Positions 36,834 to 50,800 of a stretch of 64,000 nucleotides of DNA are shown here, in pieces (position 1 is the stretch's first letter; each line of letters begins with the position of its first letter). A program made the position numbers and the translations under genes. The stretch is from Vanilla planifolia. Lineage: Eukaryota > Streptophyta > Magnoliopsida > Asparagales > Orchidaceae. The stretch is from assembly GCA_023846275.1 (NCBI GenBank), contig CM043870.1:6819527-6883526 (forward strand), read 5' to 3'. A model generated the notes under the pieces. The model was not told the DNA's origin. It made no database searches and was given only the letters and a program-made list of their open reading frames with translations.

Positions 36834-39800
36834 CTACATTAGCGAAGCGGGAAAGTGGAGTTATCAACGGTCGGTGGCAAATAACGACTGCCAAATACGA
36901 CTCACCAGAAAAGGAACTTTTGTTTAAAAATATTTGTTGAATTAAATAGAAATCTATTATTTTGTTATTTATATTTAAAATTTAATTATATAAAATAAAT
37001 TTTATAACATCGACATGATAGAGCTAGTGATGAAACCCAACAAACGATTGGCAATGAAAAATGGTAGGTGTTAGCCCACATAATTTGAAGTTTAGTAAAA
37101 TGAAAAGAGTAAACAATGACTTTGGGTGGATAATAATTGCAATATTTTGTCTAACTTAATCTCAATAAAATTTAATAAAAAGTTCAAAATAATAATTATT
37201 AGAATTAAAATAGAGTAAGCAATAACGTCATGAGAAAATAAAAATAAATAAATAAGGGTGACAATAAAATGTTTCAATTCATAATCATTTCATAAATAAT
37301 AACTAAATAAAAATAATACATAAATTCTAAATTATAATACATTTCATAAGTTGAATAAGAAGTTGATACAACAGTGTTTATGATGCAAAAAAATCCTTAC
37401 AAACATCTCTCATAAAGCACATACTTTCTCTCTTTAGATCCTAGTTTTGTACAAATCTACATCTTTGACTTGTAATATAATAAGTATAATATACTTAATA
37501 AGCAAATTATTAATTATAAGTAAAAAATTGATATAAAAATTTTAATAAAATAGTTAATAAATAAATAAAATAATAAATGAAATGATGTATAACAATCTTT
37601 AAAAAATATAAAAATACTAAATTGCTATATAAATGCTTGTATATATCATAATCATATATACAAATAATCATCTCATAATACTAGTACTTATATCATACCA
37701 TTTTTTTTCTTAAATTTATATTTAAATGTATTTTCATCTTTTTTTATTTCTTTCTCATTTCTTTTATGTTTCTCATATGAATACTATCATTGTTCATTGC
37801 GATCTTATATTATATCATCACCTATTACAAAGCCACCTCTCATATTACATAATATCTTATGATCATGATATTGGGCTTTTTAACAAAATAATTTTAAAGT
37901 GTATATGTGGACTAGGATTATGAATGTATTCCAGTTATAAAAAAAATTCTTAAGATTTTTAGTGAAATAAGATGACAAGTCTCTATTGTGTCATGGCCCT
38001 TAATCTAGTACCAACAATAACATAATGATGATTTTCTCATCATATGTCACAGAACTATAGCTCATATTACTTAACATCTTATGGTCATAAATGGTGGAGC
38101 CTTTATTGTGTCGTGGCAAGGTATTAAAAACAATATGCTAATAATTTTCTTATACTAGGAAGATACAACATATGATCACAATGAAAATCATTTCACGTTC
38201 TTATTTATTCTTTTTTATGATATTATATATCATTATGCTTAATCAATCTTTTTTCTTTTTTTTTCATTCACTTGTTTGTTATTTATGTTCCAACATTTAT
38301 AACTAATACACAAACACATCATAAAAAAAAAATGAATTCATATCATGCAATATTCTCACATCATGTTCTATGCTTTATTTAAGGTAATTAACAACTCACC
38401 CTATGTACATTATAAGTAATTAATTTACTCACATGATGACTTTGGGATGATTCATCCATTGTTTTTTTATTCTTTTCTCTTCCTCACATTTCCTACACTA
38501 AAAGTTTTTAATTCTGATGCAATTTATATAGTTTTATCTCTAAATTGTACTATATGATCACAAGTATGTAACTATTTATTCACCAAGTTAAACAGGCCAA
38601 TCATGAGCTTAATATCTTCCTAAAATTGATTTGCATTATTTGATGTCATCATAAGGTATAACCTTCTAATTTCACTGTATAATTCTATTTCAAATAGTTC
38701 GATCTCTTACTTCCAACAAACTGATGTATTGTAAGACATTCATAAACATTGTCCAATGCCCTAATCAAATCAATCGTGATTTGTTTCCCAAGGTCAAATT
38801 GTACAATCTATTGAATATTCCCATATTATATGATTTCCTTAGGAAGCTAGGCCTAGCATTGCTTAACTAATCATACAATACACTCAAAATAATTGTGTCA
38901 TTGAATCTTGTTGGGCAAGTTGGTCAATTCAGAATCTTCATAAATCGAATTATTTGTGGTTCTCATTGTAATATCCCCTTGAGCCAAAAGTATTGCATTA
39001 TCCCTTTGAGCCACGATATGCAAGACTTAAAAAAAGCACAACTTAGAAATCTTAACTCAATTCTTATCTAATCCAAAACCAAAGCTCAAGCAACACAAAA
39101 GACAATATAAAAACATTCATAAGGAGGGAAAACTTCAATAAAAATGTACCTTAATCAATCCTTCTATGCAAAACAATATATGAATTCCTTATTTGATTCT
39201 TCCTTTTTTAGCTCAAGAAAACACTAAGGTATTGCTCTTCAATCCTCTCTTTGCTCACATATTCCCCTTCTAAGACCTTCTTACACTCCCTCTCCTAACT
39301 CTTGCTTTCTTAATCTTCCTTGCACACAAGTTGCAACCAAAAGAGAGTACATGAAAAGGTAAGGTTTTATCTCTTTATATTTATAAAAGGATTTAATATA
39401 TTAATATTATTTATTATATCATTCTCCTTGTATGTTCATAAGAATTCTAAATATTCTCCAACATTTGTGTTAGAAATGTGAGTCATGCTAAAAGGGAAGG
39501 GGGTCAATTAGTGATATAGATTTTTCAAAATAATATTTAAGTAAAGATTTTGTAAATTATAAATGATATAAACAATACCTTTTTTGCAAGTGTTTCAAGT
39601 TATTTCATTTCTCTAATATTGCAAGTAAGTATATAAAGTAAAAATAAATAAAGAAAATGACATAAGAGATTTTTAAGTGATTTGATTTAACCTGAAATTT
39701 ATATCTATCATAAAACAACCAAATCAAGCATAACTAAATCAAAACACTTATTTGTCATAATTAGATGGAAAAACTTAATTAAAAATCTTAGATTTCTTAA

Positions 39801-41104
39801 GATCAACTATAATTGAAATTGATTCCATATTAAATAGTCATAAGCTTAGCTAAATCTCTCTATATTAAATGTTATATCACAATCAAGAATGTCAAACTTA
39901 CAAAAAAAATATAAGCTCACTTAATTGTGAATTAAATTTATAAATACAATTATAAACAATCAGCCAAATTGTTAAAAGAGATCTACCAATTAATTTGAGA
40001 TCTCATGATGTAGAATGCTAATGAAATTTAACTTGAGATGCCTTTTTTTTATTTCCCTCAATTGAGAAGTTGTTGCATTGAGGTGTTTTTCTCCTTAGCA
40101 AGTTTCTTTTTTAGAGATCACATTAATTATTATAGAAAAATGTTCTCTATTATTTCCTCCCCTTCTTATTAGGTAGCCAACTTAGGTCATTGTGCTCTAT
40201 AAGAATTGTTATTATATTAAACCTTGCTCATAGTGCTTCAACCTTCCATTCTCTTTCTCAAATTATCACATTGCTCTCGTTTGACCCATTTGTCTTATTT
40301 AATAGAGTGAATAATATTAGAATAAAAAAAATCTAAATCATATTACAATCTTAGATACAAAATTATATAAATTTATTAATATTATTTTGATTTTTTGAAT
40401 AATTTTTTATTTTTATTTTTAATATCAAAATGATTGCAAGATATTAAAGTAATGAAATATATAAAATATTTCTAAATATTATAAACGAAGGAAATATAAT
40501 ATATTTTCTAAGGTAATATTTGATTAATACCAAACAATATTTTGTGTCAAGCATATTTCTAAGCTTTAGTTATTTCTAGGACAGCATTAATCTAATTTTT
40601 TTTCCCTTTTTTATTTTTTCTTAGACAAAAAGAAAACGACAATTATATTTTTTTATCATTTTGTTTATTACAAGATAAAGTATTACTAAATTTGAAATAT
40701 CTCACACTTAACCAAGTCGCACCCGATTATACTATTTGCAAATAAACAATTTTTATAATTGATAATTGATAAAAAAACACATTACATGTCACAATAATAA
40801 GTGTCATTAGTATCAATATATTCAACATATAATAGATATTTGTAGCGATAGTTGTGTGAAACATGTACGACGTATTTTTCTACAATTAAAGTAATTTTTT
40901 TCGTATATACTTGTACAAGAATGTGTCATTTATACATGGACTTGTTCGTGAAAATTTATATTATTAAAAAATATGAAGATTTATAATTTACTGACGGATG
41001 TACACGCAGGCACGTAGAAGATTTTTTTTTTTTTTTTTTTTTAAAAATTTTTTTTTATTAAAGTAACTCTGAGCTTTAAAAGAGCAATAAGTGTACATTT
41101 TGTT
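36834..41104. other. AT-rich intergenic region between divergent PPR and BEACH genes
   Basis: No gene seen in 4.3 kb. The first 100 bp hold the PPR promoter and leader. 37,600-38,880 carries near-palindromic ATCATATTACATAATAT-type words like those at 7.3, 10 and 15 kb. 39,660-40,300 has a 'gatttttaagtgatttgatt' block resembling the ones at 18.6 and 23.06 kb. A 21-base T run lies at 41,022-41,042 just upstream of the BEACH gene leader. Frames at 37,092-37,923 lack family content. Confidence 0.45.
38969..39420 (-). mobile_element. possible gypsy LTR fragment
   Basis: On the minus strand a TATA-like region (TATAAATATAAAGAG, about 39,370-39,390) is followed by a purine-rich leader (GAGTTAGGAGAGGGAGTG) and ends in 'ggggatattaca' at 38,969, a common kind of LTR end. 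The other edge and a target duplication were not found, so this rests on layout only. Confidence 0.35.
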
Positions 41105-41347
41105 CCGAATAATCGAAGGTTAAGTGCGGTGTTTGCTCCCTTTAAATTTTCTTCGTCTCCGATCGCAAGAGGCTCGCGATCATCTGTGCTGCTGTTTTAT
41201 TCGGCCCTTTTCGCTTCCGAAGCGTCGCAGCTCGAGCGAAGGCGGCAGGGCAAAGGCGGGATAGATTGCTACGGATTGAAGGATTGGGGATCTCGTCTCC
41301 GGAGCTGCAAATTGATCATTTTAGATCAGTTTCATCTTATCGTTAAG
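41105..41347 (+). other. probable 5' UTR exon of the BEACH gene
   Basis: The stretch of raised GC content at about 41,120-41,300, after the poly-T run, looks like a transcript leader. A good donor (AAG|GTATAC) lies at 41,347/41,348, and an acceptor TTTCTTTCTAAG at 41,826 directly precedes the start codon at 41,828. The first base of the transcript is unknown. The 124-codon frame at 41,129-41,503 crosses this region but matches nothing and is not taken as coding. Confidence 0.45.
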
Positions 41348-41827
41348 GTATACGTGGAGTTAGCTCAGGTAATCGTGTTGCCGATTAACTCATCCTGCTT
41401 ATTTTATTTCCACGTAATCGGTGATGGAAAGAAACAAGTTCGATGGAGCTCCTGTTCATCGTCTCCTTTTCTGATAGCCACTGCTGAAATGTTACCCGAT
41501 TGAGCTCCAGCAGCGTTTCTTATTTTCTTCACTCTTCTTTAATAGTGCTGAGTTAAGGTGCTGGGAGTTGCATTATGTTGATTTAACTGCCTTTTTTTTT
41601 ATATACTTTCATGGTTTTTATTGGAAGTGATTGTTAGAAAGACATTTTATGTTCTATTATTTCTGTCCTTTTCTGTGGACTTCGCCAAATGTGAGTCCGA
41701 AGTTTTCTTCAAATACTGGCTGATTTAATGAACAGATTCCTTGGAGCGTGGTACATCGGATAATTGTTCCGTGCCATAGAGAGGAGTTTGATGTTGTGTT
41801 CGATGCATTACTATTTTCTTTCTAAGG

Positions 41828-44800
41828 ATGAATATCGTCAAGGGGGTGGCTGACCTTCTCCGAAGGTCTTCTGGTGGTCAGGGTGCGGACTGTGGTTCTT
41901 GGCCTAATGCTGATAAACATTCATCCCCTTCTCTGAAAATCCAGTTCAGGTATGGTTAATTGTAGTTACAGCATTAGAAAATTCAATGGTCTTTTTTTCT
42001 ATACCTTGAGTTTGTGATGGTCGGCATGATTTACAAGCACCGAGGATCTCTCATCAGTTACCAACATAAATCATATACTAGAGGTTTCTTAAGAATCATC
42101 ATTTTTTGTGGATTGACTGCGAAGCCATCTAACGGCTGGTGCTATATTCAAGGCTGTCATGCTGTTTGGATATGAAAGTTTAAGTTATAAATAATTGAAA
42201 TTTTGTCATATTGAAGAAATGCTTATACTTCCTATTAGTTTGATCTCAATAACATTTAGGAAGTACTGGCTTCTTGATGCTGCATATTATTCTTAGTGTG
42301 TATTTCATTTATTTTACTGCTAGTTGAAAAATCAGAATGTAATCATGTTTTTATTGGATTTACATTGTACAGTTTTTGTCCCTTTTTTTCATTTCAAGAA
42401 GCATTCTGTTTAGCATCCATTTATTTATTTTTGTTTCTTTTATGATATTATTTGGAGTTTATTTTAGAAAAATCTATTGTCTAGTAAGTGATTTCATATT
42501 AAATAGAGAAATTTTTGTACCCTTTTTTGTATTAGAGAGTGTTCTCAAATAAGGAATGAGAATCATTGTTAAATTAAACTACATGATTAAGTAATTATAT
42601 TTTGTATAAGTTTTCATAGCTTTCTCTATCCCAGTGAAATCGGTGATGAGGCAATATTGGCTACACTTTGGCAGCGATATGAAAATACCATCGACAAGGT
42701 AATTTTGGAAAGAGGTTGATTTTTATAATTTTATATTAGTTATTGTAAATATCTTCATTCTTATGATATATTGCATATAAGATTGTTCTAAATCCCAAAT
42801 AAGTCTCATTTTTTAGAAGTTGGATGATTGGTCCATAAGTTTGGTATAAGTTGCAATTAGGTTATTGATCATTTTTTTTTCATAATTGTTATTCTTTACT
42901 TTGTGATAGCAGTGCTAAGGCATTATAGGTAGAGTGGTGGTAGAAAATGATGAGAGATGTTAAGTGATAGCAACAATTAACAGGGGAAAAATGATGTAGA
43001 AAACAACAGAGGAAGTAGAGTGGTAGTAATAAATGGAAAAGTTGGTGGAATTGAGATAACAAATGATTGAGGAGATAGTGGCGTAATGGTGGCGAATGGT
43101 TGACATGGTCATTGTAACTTCCTTTATCTCTTCTCTGGTAGACCTTTGATATTTTGTTGGAGTTGATCATTATGCAATCATCCATAATTTCTAAAACAGC
43201 TAATCCATTTTTTCTTAAAACACTCCATATTTTTTTTGCTGTTTTCATAATCTATAATATTTGTAAAATGTTTCTTTCTAAGGTATATTTTAAATTCGTA
43301 AAAATTTTGCTAGCCTTGTGATCATAGTTTTGCCTTAAATGAGCTGTGAACATTAATCTTTATCTATGATGCTCAAATCAAGGTGATGTTTGATTTCATA
43401 TTGATGAATGCTAGAACCAGGGGATAAAATGATGATCAAGGTGCATGATTTAAGGGATGAGATGCTGATTGAATTGTTAATATAATGTCTTTATTTGCTG
43501 TGCTGGTATATGCTAAGTGTATATGATGCATTATCTTACAATGCAAATACCGCAAGGACAAGGTTAATATGATTAATCTATTGGCATAAGGTACTTCATT
43601 CTTTCTAAAAAGCTTGCATTCATGATCTTAGGTTGAGTTCAAATTGTGCTATTGGAAATTTGATATTTATTTTTGGCTCATGGAAAGCTTCATAATCATA
43701 GAGAAAACATTTGATGTGCAATTTTTCTATTATACAAGTAATGCTAGTCTTATTTCAATCCACTCCACATCACAACTAATATATTACCAAATAAATCCTT
43801 GAAATTTTTCAAAAAGATTTGTTAAGTTGCTAGGTTACATTGAAGCAAGTACGGATAACTTTTAATCAAGAAATAAAATCGTGACAGACAACTCTAAGAT
43901 AATCTTTCAAGTGCTTCTACTGATGAAGATGATGATACAAAGTTATGATGTTAAAGCATTGTTAAACAAATCAAGAAAATTTATTCCCTTAAAAAGTATG
44001 GTGGATTTCACATAAGAGTTAGATATACAACTAGGTTGTGGTTCTTATTATAAGGTTTATTTTGTTGTGGATTCATTTCCCAAAAAAGTTGTAAATTGCA
44101 TTCATCTAGAAATATGGACATAAGGACGAAAATAAGCTATAAAGTTGAACAATTAACTATTAAATAGCTGGTGGAAACCAATAAAAATTGTTCATTTTGT
44201 AGGCATGAATGAAAAAAAAAAAAATATATATATATATATATAGTCATAATTGTATTTTTTAGGATTAAATAAAAATTTGCATTGTAGCAAAACAAATTGC
44301 AAAAGTCTAGAAGTGCTTGGTGAAAATAGGATAGATAAACCTTTCGTTCAAAATCATGTTTTGTATGTATTTAAATTATATGAGTAAGAGAAAAAAAATG
44401 TAGGCTTGGCTTAAAAGTATCGTGAAATTATAAGATACCATAGTTCTTTGATGATTTATTGCCAACTCTTTCCTTGCATTTACAAATGACTTATTTGTAA
44501 CCTAAGAAGGCACAATGTCAGCATCAAACACATGTCGAACTACATTCCTTGGACACTTCATAGCATGTATTAAAAACTCAAGTGCATGTCCAATAAATTT
44601 GTTCAATAGAATAATGATGGAGACAACTATGACATTTTGTGGACATGTACATGGTGCTTGGGGATGCACAAAGCATAACTTATATGAAATTATTTATTGA
44701 ACATGTAATTAATTTGTACGAATAATGTTCAAAAATTATTTTTTCAAGATCCTGTGTACACAAGCTCTCAACATGCATTATGCTCTTTAATTTTTTTCAA

Positions 44801-47800
44801 ATTTCACTTGGAATCTCACATAATTCATTGAAGACCTCTATGTGAATTCATCTTCTTTAATTTGTTGTTGTTCTATTTTATTTGTTGGTAATAAGACATT
44901 CAATTTTATATTTTCGGACTTGCAGTGTCACATGGCATTGCTGTGTCCTTTTTCTTATATGAGAAGAGGCATTTCCAGTGTCCATGTCCTATTGTGTCCT
45001 GTGTCTAATGTTGTGTCCGTGTTTCATGGTTTGTAACGTTTTTGTCTGGGAAATTTCCATAGTTTGTATCGAATGGTTTGGTTCTTACACTTTTTGGTGT
45101 CATTTCTGTGTTATATTGATCTTGTAGTTTACTTCTGTTTTATTTTTGATAATATTTCTATTATTTTGACTTTGTAGGTGGAAAAAAGGAAGTCCTTGCA
45201 AGTTTTTTTCTTGCATTTCATACAGACTTACAGGGATTGGGAGCCTAAAAATGATAATCAGTTATCCATTGAAGTGGCATCTTTAGATGATACAGTTGTA
45301 GGATGTTCATCTGGACATCCATCTGAAGTTATGCTTATTATTGTTCAAGAGATAGCTCGGTTAACTTCTCTTGTCTCTGAGTGTAAGCATACAATCCTAT
45401 CTTCATGTTTCTGTTATTCCTATTTGCATCTTTCTATTGATATCTTTTGTTTGCCTTGGGTAATCCTTCATTTTCTATGTGCTTTCACAAAATATTTCTT
45501 GATTTATCTAAATAGTTCAGTGGTAATCATTGCATTTTCCCCTCATTTCTCTTCTGGTTTTGTTTAATTGTGGAAAAAGATTGATTTGGAAATTGTTTTT
45601 TTTTTGAGATGTGATGAATATTCCTACTCTATATCACTTTTTCTTTTTGAATAGCTACCGCAGCATGCTTCACAAAAAAATGACCTCAATTTATCTAGAA
45701 GGTCTGACTTGTTAAACATAGGATGAGTTCTGGCCATTAATTGAAATTAGGAGTTACTTTTTTCTTATACAATCTCGTGTTGTCTTATTTTTGCTTCTAT
45801 TTTGGAATGCATCACCTTTAGTTCATTTTAAATGCCTTTGTTGACAATTATAATTTTTTTATGTTGACATGGTTGGATGTTGGTTGCCCTTTTAGGTAAG
45901 AATAGATATGCAGATATCTTTTGTTAATTAAGGATTGATTGATATATGTATGATGTTATGTCATTCTTGATTTACATTAACATGTATATGCAGTTTTGTT
46001 ATCTTAAATGCAGAAATGAAATACATAAATCCTTGATATCTTTTGTATAGTATGCTCAAAGAAGCTGACTATATTCCTGTATCATCTTTCTTAGTGAACA
46101 GTAGCACTGCAAAATATGGTGCTGATGTTGCTGAGTTATCAACAAGTTTGACTTACAATACTGATGGTTTATATGCTTTAAATAGCTTGATGATTGCTAA
46201 TCGTTCATGGCACAATTGTAAGGTTTTTAGTTACTATGGAGGGGTGCAGAAAGTAGCTGCTCTTTTAAAAGGTATAAACTTTATATTTGTTCCTTTTCTT
46301 TGTTGCACCGTCGTTTGTTTGTCCAAGGAATGGTAGAAACTCTGCAAAATATTCATGCCATTGTCATGAACATGTACACTTTTTACATTCTGAGTTTCCT
46401 TTGGAAGCATTGAAGTGATTTCTAAGTGTCATTTTCATGCTAATACTTTGTTTGATTTGAATAGGTCTCTCCTGTTTCATAATTATGCAAGTTTCCACTT
46501 CTAGTTTTAAAATTGCCATAGTCATGTTCATAAATTTTGTAAATACCAGAACTGTTTCCTTAAACAATTTTTTTTTCTTTGTAAACTTCCCTTAAAAAAT
46601 AACCTTATAAATCTCGTAATTTATGTATTGCATAAGTAGATTCATATAGAAAAGGAAAATTTAAGAAAGAATTTGGTTTAGGAATGTAGGATTACAAAAC
46701 AAATTTGTCTATTTTTTTGTAAATTAAAGAGAGTTATTAAATTAGACAAATATGAAGAATCTTTCTGTAGTCGACTTGTTGATGTTGATTCATAAACTAA
46801 TTCTTTTTCTTGCAAATGCATATTCTTTTGTACAAGTGTTCTTTTTAGTAGTATGATGTGTTTTTTAAAGTATTGGCTCATTAACAGTTCTTTTCATTGG
46901 CCCATCTTTAAAATTTTAATCTTAACTGAGTGTTGCTATTGTTCCCAAATAGCTCATGGGTTGGCTTTTCATTCTAAAGTTGTTACTTGTAACTTTTCAG
47001 CAGCAGTTGTTCAGCTTAAGGCTCTGGCTTCTGCACCATCCGTTGATGAATCTTCTAGTTGTAATGCTGAGAAAATACGGTTTTTGCAAACAATACTTGG
47101 ATATGTGGTTTCAATAGTTTCTGGCTTTATGGAATTATATTCATCTGGAAACAAGACTGTTGAACATGTGGATGTTATAAAGAGCACTTTTGTAAAATAC
47201 ACTCAACCTGAAATTTCTTCCTTGAGTTTGAAGGACTCCATTTCTCAGCCAAGGAAACTTTGGCAGGAAAGAGCAATAGTAATGGTTATGGAAGCAGGTG
47301 GCCTCAATTGGTTAGTAGGTAAGGTATGCCCTTTTCATTCCTGTGTACATATATATATATATATATTCTTTTGCTTATATCATTTTTTCTTTGAAATGTA
47401 TTTATGTTAGATAATATGTTTCTCTTATGGTTTACTTGAAGTGAGGGACCATGTATCTTAGTACAAACACTGGTGTGCTCCCTGAGATATCTTAAAAATT
47501 AAGTAGAGGGGACAAACCCCCATCTTGCTAATGAATAATCCGATGGCTTTTAAATGAAATTAAAATATCAGCAACATAGGCACATACATGTTTTCATGGC
47601 CGATCTTGGTTGCTTAAAGTACTTCCAACTGCGATGAACTAGTCATTTTCAAGTCACATTCTGTCCTCTTGGTTATCCAATGTCCTACCAAAACAAGATG
47701 CCTCCCGCATGCCTTGTCAGCCGTGATGTTAGCATGGTTTTTGAATCTTTTTTCCACAAATGAAATAAGCATAATAGAGTGATTTTTAAGGATAGCTACC

Positions 47801-50800
47801 ATATTAGCAGTGCACAGTGCTCCACAAAATTTTGTCAAATTGAGCATAGAACTCCATGATGGATTACCGCGGGTTCTCGTGTCATTTTCTTGAAAAAGTA
47901 AGAGAGGACCCCAATGGGAGGAATGCCTTTTCACTGTGCCATGATGGCCGCATGGGTTTGAATCTTCTTTTCCAAAATAGAAATAAGCATACTAGAGTGA
48001 TCTTTAAGGATAGCTATCACATTAGCAGTCCATTTTGCTCCACAAAATTTCATGTGTTTTCCTCACGTACAAACTTGCCAGTCTCTAACAGCTTTGAATT
48101 GTTGAAATGCATACCATAGACATCTTAGCTAGAAAAATGTTGCATGTGCATAAAAGGGCAATGATATCTAAGTTGATCACCCCATGTAAAAGTCCTCTTT
48201 GTTACATCATAAGGGCACAGCTTGGGTCAGTTCTATGATAAGTTGGTACTCAAACCAAACTCATTAGGTTCCTTGTATATAAGAATAAAAACCATATTGA
48301 GGACCATGTGAAATTATTTAGGAACAAATTAATTTTTTGTTTTTCATTCTGGTTTGTTGCTTATTTTATACAGTTCCCAAAAACTAAAAAATTAGAAGGG
48401 AGCCTTGGATCTTAAGCCCCTGCCTTGGGAGGGCGTAAGACGTCAGATTGGGTACTTGTGGTTGGCGGTTATAGCTATCTTGAATGGGTTGACTGCAGTT
48501 GCCCAAGTTAGCGGCATGGCAGCATCTCGTGTTTTTTTCTAATTCTTTGTTTTGAATTTCCTATTGTTTGGAATTTAAAACTTACCAAAACTAATTAGTC
48601 CACGTTTAAGGATTAGAACTGACCTTGACCAAAAAAGAACCAACTTTAGTGGGTTAATTTTGGTTTTTCTCATCTTTTTTTTTGCATGGTTCTCCTATTT
48701 TGTAAATCCCGTCCATTATCAAGAAACTCACACAAATATAACCTAAAATCATGCATACTACATGAAAGTTTGTCAAGCTCAACCTCAGATATATATGGAT
48801 TGAGCCACTGGGAGCAAACAATTGATGTAGTGCCATTTATTTGGGACTGAATCTGTTTTAAGTGGTTAAGCCATTCAAAATCCTGCACATATTTAATCTG
48901 GCAATACGATTTAGTAATGTATTCATTAATATCTGCCCTGTTTTTTTTTTAATTGCCAAAGTTGTATTCTATTTAGAGGCACATTGCATAAATCAGCCAC
49001 TCCAGTTATCTCATTAGAGAATGCATTTCAGTCCATGCCCTCCCTTTTAATGGAAAATGGTGGATTTGAATTTTTATTATCGTCATAAGGGTTGGTTATC
49101 CACTTGTTTTGGTATTCTTATTATCATCTTGAGGGTTGGTTATCTACTTGTTTTGCTTGAATCATCATATTTTTAATCTTTAGTGTTTAAGGAGTGTTGT
49201 CAAGCCATTTTTTTATGGTGCTACCCGTTATTTTGTAGTTGATTAGTTGGTCTGTCATTTGCAATTTACTGAAAAATTTTCTGATGAGAGGGTTTTGTTG
49301 CTTCCTTGGTTTGTTATAGATTTCCTTTTGGTTTACAGTCTATTGGAAACCTTTTTTAACTTCTAAATTTGAATTTTCTTTTCAATAACTTGTAGTTGAT
49401 GTGGAATAGTATTTACTATCAATGAATTCTCACTCGCAACAATTGTTTGGGATAAATAGCATTACTTTTCTTCGTATTCTTCAGAGCTTTTGCGGGTCAT
49501 TAGAAGGCTGAATTTGAAGGAGCAGTGGACTGATTTATCGCTACATTATTCAACTCTGGGTGCATTAAGATTAGCTCTTTATGAAAATCCCAGGGCGCAA
49601 AGTCATTTCAAAAGTATTGGAGGGCTGGAAGTTCTGCTTGATGAAATTGGTCCACCATCAAGCAATTTTTCTGCCACAAGGAGCACCATCATTTCTGGTG
49701 ATGACAGGTACTTTCTGAAATAGTGAGTTGGTGTATTACTGTTTCATAGCTCTTGAGTATTTACATACGTCCTTCCTTATATATTTGCTCCTGTGAGATA
49801 TTTAGTTTGGTCTGCTTAACTAATTCCATAACTAGTTGGAGAGCTCAACTAATCACTATAATTAGTTATAAGAGAGCTTCTAAAAGTTGTTCGTCATTAT
49901 TTCATTCTCTTATAAAATCTCTTACTTTCATGTGGGAAAATGTGGTGAAGTTCTTTTCTAGATCATTTTTTACTTTCTTTTTTGTAGTTTTTTCTTCCTC
50001 TTTTTTCTATAGCTAAAACAGTATCAGGACAAATCTACTCCATGGTTCAATTCTCTTTTTTCTCTATTTTTTTGTTTCAAACCCTACTTCTATTGTTTTG
50101 ATAATATCCACCCTTGTTTTCTGCAATGTCTTCCACTTAGCATTAAGCTGAACTCCTTTAGTTATCTAATGTAGAAAACAGAATTCTTCCCACTTTTGCA
50201 ATCTAGGGTTTCTCGGCCGTGTCGACGATGATCATCCTGCTCGATGAACAACTATCTCTATTGTCACTGAACCTTTCTTAACCCAATCCTAAACACATTT
50301 CCTTTGCTCAAAGATTCACAAGTTCTAATATGGATGCATGCCTCCCTCTCAAAAGAAGCTTTTCCACGTGTTGTAGGTATTTGTATTGCTCGTTTGGCTT
50401 GTCACAATTTGGAAATTGCATACACTAGCCTTTCTCAAGTGGGAACACTCCAACTAAGTTGTTGCATAATCCTTGATAAGGTGATCTATCCATTACTGCA
50501 TATCTTCTATCGTCCATAGCTATAGTTGACGACCTTACATGTTCATCTGCCATTGCAAGAGAATTTCAATGTTTTTGTCTTTTATAGCCTCAGTTCTTCT
50601 TTCTTTGATTTAATGACAGCACTCATCACAAAGAGAACATGTCTCATTTATTTTAAACTTTTGAGTTTCTTATCAACTCATGAAAGTAGAAATTAGTTAG
50701 TACAATTGATTATTTCCATGCCCACCCTTCAAATTGTGAAAGACAATTCAATGCCTTTGCAATGCTTTGCCTTCGTAGCATCAATTTTTTACGAGATAGG

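Noticed and set aside
34955-36940. Plus-strand and alternative minus-strand frames across the PPR gene
   Set aside because: Shadow frames of the 643-codon PPR reading frame, including the reverse of its proline run.
41129-41503. 124-codon frame upstream of the BEACH start
   Set aside because: It crosses a good donor site and matches nothing; 5' UTR is the simpler reading.
42889-43248. 119-codon minus-strand frame in BEACH intron 2
   Set aside because: It is produced by a purine-rich low-complexity stretch, giving a His/Leu/Phe-rich product with no family resemblance.
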